Origin: Thunnus maccoyii | Lineage: Eukaryota > Chordata > Actinopteri > Scombriformes > Scombridae | Direction: 5' to 3' | NCBI RefSeq assembly: GCF_910596095.1 | Contig: NC_056538.1 | Location: 21,810,501-21,874,500 of the forward strand | DNA: 64,000 bases | In this document: positions 36,485 to 49,162 of the stretch, in pieces | How the letters are laid out: each line of letters starts with the position of its first letter | Position numbering within the stretch: position 1 is the stretch's first letter | Program-made: the position numbers and the translations under genes | The notes under the pieces: generated by a model | Seen by the model: only the letters and a program-made list of their open reading frames with translations | Told to the model about the DNA's origin: nothing | Database searches by the model: none

Positions 36485-36589
36485 TCTACTGAGGTTGCCT
36501 GTTTCATGTGTGCTGGTAGGCTGTTCCAGAGTTTAGGAGTATAGATGGAAATAGCTGCATCTCCAGTATTTTTTTGAAAAAGCAGCTGG

Positions 36590-37060
36590 GTAACCCAGAT
36601 AGCAAAATTGCTGTCGCCCATATCTGGCCCACACCCGACACATTCATGTGGCCCACATACCGCATAGAATAGTGGCATTTGGGTGGCCCGCTCCTGTTTG
36701 CCAGATCCAGGCCACAAGCCAACCATAGCATTACTGCATGTCAACCAAAATGAACCAAATAAACAATATCTGGCCCAAATCTGGACCAGTTCCTTTTTAT
36801 TCTGGCCCTGATCCGGCCTACATTCCATATCCTCATTTGGCCCAAGCACTGCATGGAATGATGGCACTGGGGCGTTCAATTCAAGAAAGAAACAACAAGA
36901 AAGCCATAGCAATACCGCATGTCAACCAAGAACGCACCAAATAAACAAGAACTGGCCCACATTCCTAATGTTCATATGGCCCACATCTTGCATGGAATGG
37001 TGGCATTTTGGCAATGCACTCCTGTTTGCCAGCAACAGGCCTAGCAACATTGTTTTTGCA
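36590..37060. repeat. Short tandem array of ~180-bp TGGCCCA-rich units
   Basis: Two clear units share CATAGCATTACTGCATGTC / CATAGCAATACCGCATGTC followed by AACCAAATAAACAA-like sequence, at about 36723 and 36902. The partner phrase, a GGCCCA start, then TGCATGGAAT and GGTGGCATT, appears near 36650, 36838 and 36975. That gives a period of roughly 150-180 bp over two to three units. Open frames across it on the minus strand are by-products of this GC-richer repeat. Confidence 0.55.
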
Positions 37061-38461
37061 GTCACCACAGTCAACATGGTTTGCAAATTCCGGGACCTGT
37101 GGATAAAGCATTTGTGTGTCACGGGAAAGACAGCTGCCTTAATCTGTGCAGCCCCCAACAAGGTGCTATCAGTTAATCAGTTCAATTGGGCACATGTAGG
37201 GTTCAACCCTAATTGCACCAAACAAGGCAGTGGAAACCAGTTCTTAGGCTAGAGGTGGGGACTGTGGTTGGACTGTTAGGACAATGATACTTGGACTAAC
37301 ACAGAACAGTGAATTCCATTTTTATAAGAGGAGGAGGCCAGGGCATACTTTGCTGTAGAAAAATAATCTTCTGGGAGCATTTCCAGAGAATTTTACCTTC
37401 CCAATTGTTAACATTATCAGTGTGTATGCACCTACACTGAGCTTCACCTCTAAAATTTTATGATTAATTCAGTACCACAGTAAATCATATCTCATATCAT
37501 ATCATATCACATCCAGATTAGCCAGTTTTGAGTGTGCCGTATCTAGGCCAAAACTGGCCCAGATATGTTTTGATTGGGGGAATATCTTTTTGAAGAATGG
37601 TGTTCCTCAGCCTTGGCATTGATTCTGCAAGTTTCTGGAACTCTTCTGGAGGGATGAACACCATCAGGATAGAAACGTTTCATCATAGGATAAAGGTTAA
37701 TACTTTGTATTGATTTGCAGTGATCCTTCCCACTAAGGGGACAAGTGGACCCAAGCCATACCAGCAAAATGCCCCCCACAGCATAACAGAGTCACCAGAT
37801 CCCTTCACTGTAGGGGTCAAGCATTCAGACCTGTACCAGTTTTTCCTTTAATTTGTCACCCAACTGTAGCTCTCTTACTAGTATTGTTATTTATGTACAG
37901 CGAGCTCTGGCCAGACTAATTTCTGTGCAGTGTTTATTTCTCATTTATTGATTTAAGTTTTCTATATTCTAGTTATTACCATTTGTGAAATTTATGATAG
38001 TGTTATTAGATGTTAAGTTAGATATTATTTTATAAATAGTATAATTTTCCCTCTGTAGTGAGCATGATGCAGTTTTACTATGAAGTACTGTATATTATAT
38101 TCTAACTTCCATTTCTGTATCTTTCCGAGACAACACACCACACCCATTACTATAAATTACAAGTTATTTATTTTTTTATTTATTTATGTATTTATTGGGA
38201 CCATGTACAGTGTTAAACATAAATGTTACCATGTGATGTATTGTACAAGAATTTTCATCTGCAGCCCCTTCGGCAGGTCACAATTAAAACATATAACGGC
38301 ACAATAACAATTACTGGACTCTATATCTTGACAGAAATACCTGGCTCCTGTGTCCTGACCAACACCCCACAGGGACAGTCATACCCTCCTAACCAGCCAC
38401 CTACTTAAACCTATTCTATAGCTACAGTATATTAACACAATTAAATTGATATGTGTAATAT
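37061..38461. other. Intergenic E-F, unclassified repeats, no gene
   Basis: Contains a short CATAT-type tract at 37491-37510 and an interspersed-repeat-like stretch (37540-37850, with CCCCCCACAGCATAACAGAG near 37770). A further passage at 38160-38310, after a T-rich start, has GGGACCATGTACAGTGTTAA and resembles repeats common in fish. None could be assigned to a family with confidence, and no gene is seen. Confidence 0.4.
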
Positions 38462-38610
38462 GTCCTGCCCCCAAGGCCCATGCGCTGATGCGTGGTGTGA
38501 AAGATTAAACAATGACGAAATACATCCAAAAGGGATGACGCAGCGCTGCATATAAAATTAAGCAACCTTGTATGAAGAATAGAAACAGGGGTGAGGGGAG
38601 GAAGGCAGTT
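38462..38610 (+). promoter_or_regulatory. Proximal promoter of gene F (type 1 block)
   Basis: CCTGCCCCC, CTGATGCGTGGTG (one base different from the CTGATGGGTGGTG of gene B), GATTAAACAATGACG, AAAAGGGATGACG and TATAAAA at 38551-38557, 60 bp before the ATG. Confidence 0.6.
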
Positions 38611-41600
38611 ATGGGGGCTTTTTTTGACACACATTTGTTCTTGTGTGTCTACTTGATCTTGATTTTTTTCTCTTCCTCTTCTTTATTATCTGTGTTTTCC
38701 TCTCCTTCCTTATCTTGTAAATTATGGAGACAGTTTCATCTTAATGGGATGCACAAGCCTGGTGATGTGATTCTGGGTGGGCTGTTTGAAGTCCACTACA
38801 CCTCTGTCTTCCCTGATTGGACATTTAGCTCAGAGCCACGTCAGCCCAGCTGCCAAGGGTAAGTCTAACATACATACAGCAGACAACACAGATATGTGCA
38901 AATTATTCTGTTCTGCTCAGAGTATTCACGGCAAGGAAAAAAATGTCACTGTACTGAAATTCTTATGAAATGTAAATAATATATGTTTTCATGACAGTCA
39001 TTGTGATAGTTTTAAAAGATTAAATTACAACTGTAAAAATATGTCATTATAGCTGTATAATCTGTAATCAACATCAGTCCTCACAATGACATATTAATTT
39101 TTAGACATTAATACTGACATTTTGTGTTATAGATTTGACACTCTAGGGTTCAGACATGCTCAGACCATGGCCTTTGCTATTGATGAGATCAACAGAAACT
39201 CCAACCTGCTACCTAATGTGACTCTGGGATACAGTCTTTATGACAACTGTGGTGCACTTGTTATTGGATTCAGTGGTGCATTATCACTTGCCAGTGGCCG
39301 AGAGGAGCAGTTTCAGCTTCAGGAGAACTGTTTAGGGACCCCTCCAGTCCTGGGGATTGTGGGTGATTCCTTCTCAACATTTACTATCGCCGCCTCCAAT
39401 GTCTTAGGTTTATACAAAATGCCCATGGTAAGTTTCCTGTCTATTATCTCTTTTGTTGTTGTATTTTTAATGTTCTGTATTTGAATTAATTTCTTTTTTG
39501 AATGAGCATTGTTAAAATACACAAATATTTTGTCTGGGTCTGACTTGCATGAGAAGAGTTACTTGTGTGCATTCTGTATGTTTCTTTATAGGTGAGTTAT
39601 TTTGCCACATGTTCCTGCCTGAGTGATCGGCAACGATTTCCATCCTTCTTTAGAACGATCCCAAGTGATGCTTTTCAGGTGAAACCCTGTTAGCAAAATT
39701 GAGAACTACAAAATATGTTTCACAGGCAGTGCAGCAAGCTCATAAAAACAGGTCCCTAATAACAGAAATCTTTTGTTTTCTCTGAAGGAAATTAATTAAC
39801 TGTGATTGCATTGTGAAATTCATATAATAATATAATGTATTACAAATACAAGTTGCAGTTGTATTTGTTATTTTAAAAGAATATACTTGTCTGTGCACTA
39901 ATCCCTCCTCTCAATATATCCACTTAGGTGCGTGCTATGATTCAGATTCTAAAACGCTTCCGCTGGACTTGGGTGGGTCTGCTGGTCACCAGTGATGATT
40001 ATGGACTCCATGTTGCCCAGTCCTTCCAGTCTGACCTGGCTCAATCTGGTGGAGGTTGTTTGGCCTACCTAGAGGTTTTGCCCTGGGACAGTGACCCAAA
40101 TGAACTTAGGAAGATTGTACATTCGATAAAGACATCAACAGCCCGTGTTGTCATGGTGTTTGCACATGAAGGCCACATGATTCCGTTGATGGAAGAGGTT
40201 GGCATTAATATATAATCCATGTTTTTTAGGAAACATAACATGATGAATCATTATGCTCGTTTGTTTGTCTAAACCAAAAGTGACTGACCAAATTCCTGAT
40301 TATCATCATTTTCTATGAATTAAAACAATCTACAACTCAAGTTTCAGATCCAGTTGATTGTCATTGGGTCAAATTCTTTGACAATGTTTGATAATGTTAA
40401 CTGTATACTGTATATGTCAAAATTTTGACCTGTAGAAGATTCAGCTAGATAAAATAATTACTTTAAATATTTGAATATATTTGTGGATTTCCATCAGTGT
40501 GTAGGTATCAAAGGGCTGTTTTCCAACAATGGCAGGCATAATAAAATTGTTCTAATAATAAGATTAAATCGATCAGGTTACAAAATGAGCTTCAGCCTTG
40601 CATTTTACTCATGTTATTATAACTTCTCTCTTTTAACATAAAATGCAGCATGCAGACCCTACATTAAACTGAGATCCTATCTCTTAAAAATGAACTAATA
40701 TCTGTGATTATATGACTAAAGCCGGACAATAGAATTGTGGTAGACAAATTATTTGTTTCAAGGTACACTGTATTTTTCTGAATATATAATATTATATTTG
40801 ATATAATGCATTGCACAGGTGGTGAGGCAGAATGTGACAGGCCTGCAGTGGATTGCCAGTGAAGCCTGGACAGCAGCTGCTGTGCTGCAAACACCCCGAC
40901 TCATGCCGTACCTAGGTGGCACACTGGGCATTGCCATCCGTCGAGGAGAATTACCAGGCTTCAGGGATTTCCTATTAAGAATACGTCCTGGCCAACATGA
41001 CAGCAATAATTATGAAAATAGCATAGTGAGAGATTAAGCTTACAATTTTATCTGAAATTGCAGGAATAAAATATTTTAATTTCTGTTAATACTGTCTTGG
41101 ATACATTTCAGGTAAACCAGTTTTGGGAAGACACATTTCAGTGCAGATTTGCACCACCTCCAGCAGGATGGATGGAATCTGGGGGAGCACCATGCACTGG
41201 AGATGAGGACCTAGAGAATGTGGATACTGAGTTTTTGGATCTTTCTAATCTCAGGCCTGAGTATAATGTGTACAAGGCTGTGTATGCTCTGGCGTACGCC
41301 CTCGATGACATGCTGCAGTGTGTGCCAGGCAGAGGGCCTTTCAGTGGGCACAGCTGTGCCACTTTGCAAAGACTGGAGCCATGGCAGGTGTGATATCAAC
41401 TTACGCTTCACCTGTTAATGCTTTAAAACAGCTGCTACACCATGAGGTACTTACTGGTTGTAGTCTTGTGAGAACAGAATATTATGGAAAACAAGACACT
41501 ATTAATAATGATATTTATACTCTGGCTATTAATTTCATGATTTTCTTACAAAATTCTTTTAAATTTCAAATTTTATTTAATCAATTACTTAAGCCCAGCA

Positions 41601-43252
41601 GTAGACAGATAAAATTAATTCTGATTATGTTTTGTGACAGTGATAATGATATTAAACCATTTAAAAAACATCCCGAGAAATCCTGAATTTCAGGGTGTCT
41701 TAGTAGTTAAAATGTAGAAAGTTCAAAATCATCAAAACAGTAGGATAGTAGGATTTTGTTGGAGTCTGTCACACTCGTTATCTATGTAACTATTTTTTTT
41801 CTCTCTCTCATCCATTTGCAGCTTGTACATTATTTACAAAAGGTCAACTTCACCACAACATTTGGTGATCAAGTGTCATTTGATGAGAATGGTGATGCTT
41901 TACCAGTATATGATATCATGAACTGGCTGTGGCTCCCTGATGGAAGAACAAAAGTTCAGAATGTGGGTGAGGTTAAGAAGTCAGCATTGAAAGGTGAAGA
42001 ACTCACACTGGATGAAAACAAAATCTTCTGGAACTTTCAACTCAAAGAGGTCAATTCTTTGTTTTCAGATTTGGACTGTAGATCAGTTTTCAATTTTAGC
42101 AGTGTATAATAGTATAGAATGACAGATGTATATATTTTTCATCTTACAGCCACCCCGGTCAGTGTGCAGTGAGAGTTGTCCTCCAGGTACCCGCGTTGCA
42201 AGAAAGAAGGGCCAACCTGAGTGCTGTTTTGACTGCATTCCTTGTTCTGAGGGAAAGATCAGCAATAATACAGGTGGGTGTTCATTTTTCAATATTTTAT
42301 TTTTATAATATGTATCTCAACACTTCCCCTATTTTTGTTAGACTCTATGGAGTGCACGAGTTGTCCAGAGGACTTCTGGTCCAACCCCCAGCGTGACCAC
42401 TGTGTTCCTAAGAAAATTGAGTTCCTCTCCTACCATGAGCCTCTGGGTATCTGCTTGACAACCACATCATTGCTGGGCACATTTATCTGTGTTGTTGTCC
42501 TGGGAATCTTTACCCGCCATCACAGCACACCAATGGTACGCGCCAACAATTCAGAACTGAGTTTCTTGCTCTTAATCTCTCTTAAACTATGTTTTCTCTG
42601 CTCACTGCTGTTCATTGGCCGTCCCAGACTATGGACATGTCAGCTGAGACATGCAGCATTTGGGATTAGCTTTGTGCTTTGTGTCTCATGTATCCTGGTG
42701 AAAACCATGGTGGTTCTGGCTGTGTTCAAGGCCTCCAAACCAGGAAGTGGAGCCACTCTGAAGTGGTTTGGTGCTGTGCAGCAGAGAGGGACAGTTCTGG
42801 CTCTTACATCCATCCAGGCAGCAATCTGCACTGCGTGGCTTGTCTCCTCCTCACCAGCTCCTCATAAAAACACTCAATACCACAATGACAAAATTGTTTA
42901 TGAGTGTGTAGTTGGGTCCACTGTTGGGTTTGCGGTGTTGCTGGGTTATATTGGCTTATTGGCTATCCTCAGCTTCCTGCTAGCATTTCTGGCAAGGAAT
43001 CTTCCAGACAACTTCAATGAGGCCAAACTCATCACTTTCAGCATGTTGATTTTCTGTGCTGTGTGGGTGGCCTTTGTCCCAGCTTATGTTAACTCCCCAG
43101 GCAAATATGCAGACGCAGTGGAGGTATTTGCCATCCTGGCCTCCAGTTTTGGCCTCTTAGTGGCACTGTTTGGACCCAAATGTTACATAATCCTACTGAG
43201 ACCAGAGAGAAACACAAAGAAAGCAATCATGGGTCGAGGCATCACCAAGTGA
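38611..43252 (+). CDS. Gene F, OlfC/V2R-like chemosensory receptor (type 1), 881 aa
   Basis: Exons: 38611-38858, 39133-39427, 39592-39678, 39928-40197, 40819-41025, 41112-41387, 41822-42049, 42150-42273, 42342-43252, all GT-AG, frame open to TGA. The layout is as in gene B. Exon 8 is 124 bp and intron 8 only 68 bp, with no SINE. Exons 1-5, their introns and the promoter are very close to gene H, showing F and H to be counterparts in a duplicated block. Exon 6 keeps the longer form, with three more codons (around [11 protein letters not shown]) than G or H. An upstream in-frame ATG at 38572 would add 13 basic residues but lies just past the TATA box and is out of frame in H, so 38611 is preferred. 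AATAAA lies at 43347. Confidence 0.93.
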
Positions 43253-44952
43253 TAAAAGTAGCACTTCCAGCACAAAATGTATCAATTAATTTGATCCAGT
43301 CTATTTTTGCATTCAACAGTGGTCTTTACCAAAAGAAACTGGACACAATAAAGAAAGGTTAAAAAGTAAGTCTTGCTGTTTTTTCTGATCATTTATTCTT
43401 ACATTCTCTTGGATTTGAAAGAAGAAAAACATTTTGAACTGTGTGAACAATTGCATTCTCACTAGCGATGTTGAACATTAGTGCTGCCAGTCTTCATCTA
43501 TAATCCAATTCAAATTTCATTCCTTATCATTTTTAATATTCAAATTATATTTGAATTTTTAATGCTCAAATTTAGCCCATTATAAATATTTACTATGAAC
43601 CTATACACTGTATACACAGGCTTATGCATTGCCAATGCCACTATCAGCATGTGATTGTTAATTTGTTCTGTCCACTAGAGGGCAACATTACCAATAAACA
43701 GGTGATGGCTTTCTTGCTAAGTAATAATTAAGCTTAGGCACAAAATGAATAACATTAACTAAAATATAAATATTAAATAATCTTTTATTGTACAGGACCA
43801 TAGTAATTAAACTATGCACCTAACTGAAATATAAATAAATCCACGTCAGTATGTGCTTACATCAATACATGACGTGTTTTTTGGGTTGGATGATAGCAAA
43901 CGATAGCACGAGTTGGAGCTCTGGGTCCAAACCCCATACTGCTTTTTTAAATTTTTCCGTTTGTTGATGGAAATCCATAAACTTCCCACACATTGCTTCT
44001 TAAATGGCCAGGAGTGTTGATCTCCGTGGGTGCATCACTTTCTGCCACTTCTGATATTGTAAATGTCAGAGGTTAACATTAGCACATTGAATGTGAGATT
44101 GTGATTCAGTCAGAGTCAGAAAACTCACTGTTCATCAGATGTGACGAAAGCAATTTATTTTCTCGTGGGTAGGCCAAGATGAGAAGGGTGAGATCTGCTA
44201 ACGTCAGCCAACACATTTATAAAAATAAAAAAAACACATTCAAATAGTAATTTCAGCATTCGATTAGCATTTTTTTCCTATTAGATTTATTTTTGACTCC
44301 AGAAATTTGTTCCAACAGCTAAAGTGAATATAGAAATGTTATACTTGCATTACTGTACACTTGATATAGGCTTGGCTTCAGCATACAACTTTCTTACCTT
44401 CAATGACCAAAGTGATTATCCCTAACCCAATTACTATTGTACTAACAAATTGAGGAAGCTGTAACCAACAACAGTGGGAACAGCAGCAACATCAGCTTAT
44501 ACATTTCCAGTGGTAGCACAATGGGAAATACATCTACGCTGAAAAAAAAAACACTACACTTGGTCCTAGGGGAATGACATTGTGGATGAGCCCAACATGC
44601 TTATGTTAATAAGTCACTGAAATTAAGTTTAAAACCAGACTGATGAACTGATGAAGTGTCTTAATTGTGGTTCCATATACTGTTTGACTAATTTGCATCA
44701 GAGGCTACCAAATTCATATTATCCTTCTCACAATTTTAGTTTGCTTATCGCCTGGTTTTTGAATTACGTATTATCTTCAGGTGCCGGCTTCACAAAGCTT
44801 TAATTTGGGCATCACTTACTGTAGTTCAAGTTGCAAAATGTTGTTCTTACCTACAAATGCCACCTAAAGAATATACCTATGGGTTTCAGACAAATGCATG
44901 GTTTTAGTATTCTGCTACATTTCAGGTGAGGCACATAGAGTATCGTCATAGT
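43253..44952. other. Intergenic F-G part 1, AT-rich, no gene
   Basis: AT-rich sequence with short repeats of AAATT/ATTTGAA type near 43500-43570 and the repeat-associated phrase CCACTAGAGGGCAACATTA at about 43673. No coding sequence is recognised. Confidence 0.45.
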
Positions 44953-46627
44953 CATAGACTGTATATAAAGATGGACATAGCAAGGTGTGATGTCACTGAT
45001 TGGTTAGCATTGGAGCCAGTTTGAAGCCCAGAGGTGCTGCTTATGGTCTGCACCATCTTTTCTGTTTGGAGCCAGGACCTTCCAAATAAAGTGGAGGGTG
45101 TTGCCTTTCATGCTCCGGAAACACGCCCTCTGACCAAAGTGAATGTGAGCTTATAGTGATGGACAAAGCAGTTCCTTTCAGTGCCCTGAATCACTAGAAT
45201 CAGTTCATTAAAAGGATTCGTTCAAAAGATTTGTTCACCAAATAATTCAGTGTTTGACCCGAGCTTCAACTACGTAGTCCGACCCACTGTACTAACACAG
45301 CTGAACGATGTATATTCCTCATGATCCCCAGCTTCCAGAAGTGCTGTTGCTTTGTCAAACATGCAAAAACTCTGTTTATAAATCTTGATATTTTTATTGA
45401 AATGAAAACAAGAAATAGGTGCCGAACAGATGAAAGACTACTAAAAGAAAGTCTGACCACACTGCTATAATGCTCCCAAGGTGTTTACGTTCACCAACAG
45501 ATCAATGTTTCAATCCAAGCAGGATTGCCAGGATAGAAATAAGAGGGAGGTGGCATGTATTGACTCAGTCTCACTCAGTGAGTCTTTTCCTCTCAGCTGC
45601 AGCAGCACTGGTGAGCAGTTTCACGTAAAAAATCAGTGTTTGTCTGACATTGTTCAGCAGGTACAGGACATCCAGGAGGAGTTGCTACCCGAGCTGCTGC
45701 TAGTGTTTGCTACATGTTATCTGCTACATGATGCACATTTCCTAATTTGGACATCACTCCCGGAGTTGGGAGTGTTCCCCAGAGATAAAGCTGAGCTACT
45801 GACTCACACGCCAAGTGCTCCCAAGGGACTCTCCATAACCTGTTGATTGTGCTCATATGGCTTTGTAAGTGTAAACATGTGAGGAATTAGGCCATAGATT
45901 ATCTTGCGCTAACTCCCAGCTACATTGGCCTTTAGTTTGGAGAAAAGAATGGCCTCCATGTGAGTGTTTCCCTGGGAACGAATCACGTTCACTCCAAGTG
46001 GCAACCTCTGGGGCTGAAAAATTAAGCCAATGTGGAAGTGCCAAAAACTTGCATTTTATCTAATGGCCATCAGGGGCGACTCCACTGGCTGCAAAAAGAA
46101 GTCCAATTGTATGGAAGTCTATGAGAAAATAACCCTACTTCTCACTTGATTTATTACCTCAGTAAACAGTTTCCTAATGAGTTTATGGTCTCAATCGCTA
46201 GCGAAAATTAGCATTAGCATTAGCATTATCACTGTTAACCATAGATTGTAAATGCGCCATGCTAACCAAGCTAGCAGCTAGCGCTATGGTAAGCTTCACC
46301 CTCTCGTCCAAATATGGTAACTTCTGGCTCCAAAAATCGAACATGGCGACGGCCAAATCCAAGATGGCGATGGTCAAATCGCTACACTTGAGGCTTCAAA
46401 ATGTCAGTTTGCAAACCAATGGGTGATGTCACAGTGACAATGTCCATATTTTTTACAGTCTATGGTTCACTCACAGCAGTACCTGCACGTTTGCTTGCAA
46501 CTGACTAAGAGCTCAACTGAACTGAGAAATGAACAAATCATTTCATGAAGTGATTCAGGTCACCTCTTTCACCCAAAAAATTTGTTCTTTCAAACAAATC
46601 ATCTGCGACTGACACAGCACTACTAGC
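44953..46627. mobile_element. Nest of non-autonomous DNA-transposon pieces
   Basis: Two sets of inverted ends interleave. Set 1: CATAGACTGTATATAAAG at 44953 and TTTTTTACAGTCTATG ending at 46464. Set 2: TAGTGATGGACAAAGCAG at about 45157 and AGCACTACTA ending at about 46625, with sub-terminal GATTCGTTCAAAAGATTTG (about 45215) and its antisense counterpart near 46575. A third family, the hAT-like repeat seen near 20247, contributes 45720-45845. The order suggests repeated insertion of elements into each other. No transposase frame is seen, so all pieces are non-autonomous. Confidence 0.5.
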
Positions 46628-49023
46628 TCACTGGCAACACCTAGTGGTGGACACTTGGGCAAACATCAGCTGCTTCATGCTAAATTTTGCTAACAGGGTA
46701 GGCATCATAATCAAGTAACATTAAACCTACCAAAATATTACGACAGTAGTCCGACTCAGTGCAAGTCCCAGAGCTGGGGAGTGCAGCAAGTGAGCCAACC
46801 CAGTAAACATTGTTAGAACGGCGACATCATGTCCCTGGCCAAAAATGGTTCTGGTTGGATGCCAAAAACAGCAACATGCACGTGAAATGCGAATCTTTTT
46901 AGCAAGATTTTTTAGCAGATGTGTGCACATATTTGGAATATAGATATGCATGTCTAAATGTCAATTTCTCCTTTCTAATGAATATTTTGTCTGATCCAAT
47001 TTTGATTTAAAAACTGTTATGAGCAGATGGTCACAGGGTGTCGTCCTTTCAACATTCAATAAAGGTCGACCTGGACCTGACTTCAAAAAGTTATACTTCT
47101 CAAAGGTTTTACTGTGCAAAACATCTATGAGTGTTTTGTTTGTGTATTTTTCATTCAAAAACTTTTTTCTTTATTCTTTAATAGGTTGAGAGCCAATTGT
47201 CTGTCCTCAACAATCAAGCACCCTGATTTTATTCAAGGGTTGTATAGCTGATTGGCCAACGCAGCCTTCAGCCACAGTGACGTTGGGTTGCAGTTCTCCA
47301 AAAGTTGACTCTGGATCAACTTTTTTGCTGTAGGCCGGTGCGGCAGCGCTACGGCCAAAATCCCTGCAGCCTAAACACACTACCCCCATTCAAATAAAGG
47401 GGAGGACTCACATTTTTGCCACACTGCCTGATTTGGTCTGAATATGGCCTAAATCAGACTGCTCATTTTAAAGTATTTACATTCTCCCATGAGAATGTAA
47501 TTACTTATATTCTCATGGGAGCCCTTTGGTGAAGCCAAAGATTCAACCCCTACTATGCTTCAATGGGGGCTTAACTCAGTGGCAACTGCTTCGATTCCAA
47601 CAGCCTTTGCAAGAGCCGCTTCTGCCTCTTTCTCTTGCTATGGTGCACCCAGCTCTGCTTCAAGACGGGCTTTAACTATTTTTATTCCAATCTCTTTTTT
47701 AGCAAAAGCTGCCTTGGCTTCTGCATGTGCTCTAGCCAGTGCCACACTAACATGCTGATGAGTTCGGAGATCAATGACTGTTTGAGGCATGCAATTTTAC
47801 ATCCAGGCTCTGCATCATTTTGCACCTTTGACTTCCATCCATAGTTTTGGCTGGCAGAAATCAATGCCAGATACAAAGTCAGTGCACTGAGTGTGAAAAA
47901 CCTTCCAATCGTAATCATGGCTCTAGATCCAACTTCATTCTCTGAAGAGTGGGTGGCATTTCACTATACTGTTCTTTTTAATGTTGGAATTGAATTAAAC
48001 TCTTTCTTCGCTACTCCTCCGACGAGTTTTGTTGTTGTTGTTGTTGTGAATTGCAAGACTTTAATGAAGAGAAGGTGAAACTGCAATAAAAATACAAATA
48101 AGACTAATAAAAATTATTGATAATCCCTCTCCTACATGGAGGCAAGTCATTACACATACCACCTCAGTTGCAAATATAGTCCTGTAATACAACGACAATA
48201 AAAAAAATGTATCTCAATATATACAGAAATTGTTTGTGAACAAAATCTACTCACTGCCAATGCCACAGGAAGGGACATGAAGCAGGGTGACCATAGATTG
48301 CCCCACTCAAAACATGTGCTACTCAGAAATAAAGGCAAAAGACTTGCTACATGAATTACTTCACTTCCTGATTACGCACAACAAATAATATGTCAAAGTT
48401 ACACCACAGAGTGCATTCATGTTTGTACACAACTGAACATATCTGATATCTGTCAAGTTATCATATGCTTAATAACAGTCAGATGCAATAACCCTCAATC
48501 AAACAGATGCAGAGTAACAGTGAAAAATGGATGAGAATACAATATACTGAGATATCAAATGTGTAAGTATGCTGCTACCCTCTAGTGGACATTTCAGTAA
48601 ACTCTGACTGCACAATAGTGGAGTCAATACTCAAAGGCCTGACTTAAGAAATTTTTAAACTTGCTTTGGTGTGCTTGTGTCCCCACAAAGATATGTGGTT
48701 ATCCTCACTACACAGTAGCTCCTCTGATACATACATGTATCTGCTCAGGTGTTTGCAAGGTGGCAGTTAAATATGCGTTTTATTGTGATGCAGTCAGATT
48801 AATCAGATTCATTTTATATATGTATGGAAAGTCTACTTAATGGGACATTTAACAAACTAGCCATACACTGAGTTGATTGTCATGCAACTTTCATACATTA
48901 CTGTTCTCCACAACCTAATATAGGGTGGGACAGTTGCTAACATGGCTTTGGTGAAATGTTATTAAATGAGCGCACATTAATTCTGCCTCAATACAAAATC
49001 GCTTTGAAATGAAATGTATCTTA
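46628..49023. other. Intergenic F-G part 2
   Basis: Mostly unassigned. A (GTT)n-like run lies near 48029-48046. From about 48405 onward the sequence matches the region upstream of gene I (from about 62475), for example CTCTGACTGCACAATAGTGG near 48602 and 62668, so the duplicated block includes at least 600 bp of gene G's upstream DNA. Confidence 0.5.
47530..47920 (-). pseudogene. Decayed coiled-coil coding fragment, possible retroelement fossil
   Basis: The minus strand shows Ala-, Glu- and Lys-rich helical sequence (ALARAHAEAKAAFAKKEIG, KARLEAELGAP) like coiled-coil segments of proteins carried by some fish retroelements. It is short and broken. The assignment is tentative, and treated here as a fossil only. 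Confidence 0.3.
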
Positions 49024-49162
49024 GGCCCTGCCCCTACTTCTTTTCCTGCCCTAATGGGTGGTACGTGCAAGATTAAACTATACTGCAAGTTGATAAAAAG
49101 GGGTGACATAGCGCTAAAACTAAATGACTGGGCTTAGAAAAGGAGTTAACAAGAGGAAAGTC
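49024..49162 (+). promoter_or_regulatory. Proximal promoter of gene G (type 1 block, weak TATA)
   Basis: CCTGCCCC, CTAATGGGTGGT at 49051-49062, AAGATTAAACTATA and AAAAAGGGGTGACA. The TATA position reads GCGCTAAAACTAAATG, so it lacks the consensus seen in B, C and F; gene I has ATAAAAC there. Confidence 0.5.

Noticed and set aside
36460-36912. 150-codon minus-strand frame with GPDMGDSN / GLWPGSGKQERATQ
   Set aside because: It reads through the tandem TGGCCCA-rich repeat, and its sequence repeats with the DNA period. No domain is recognised.
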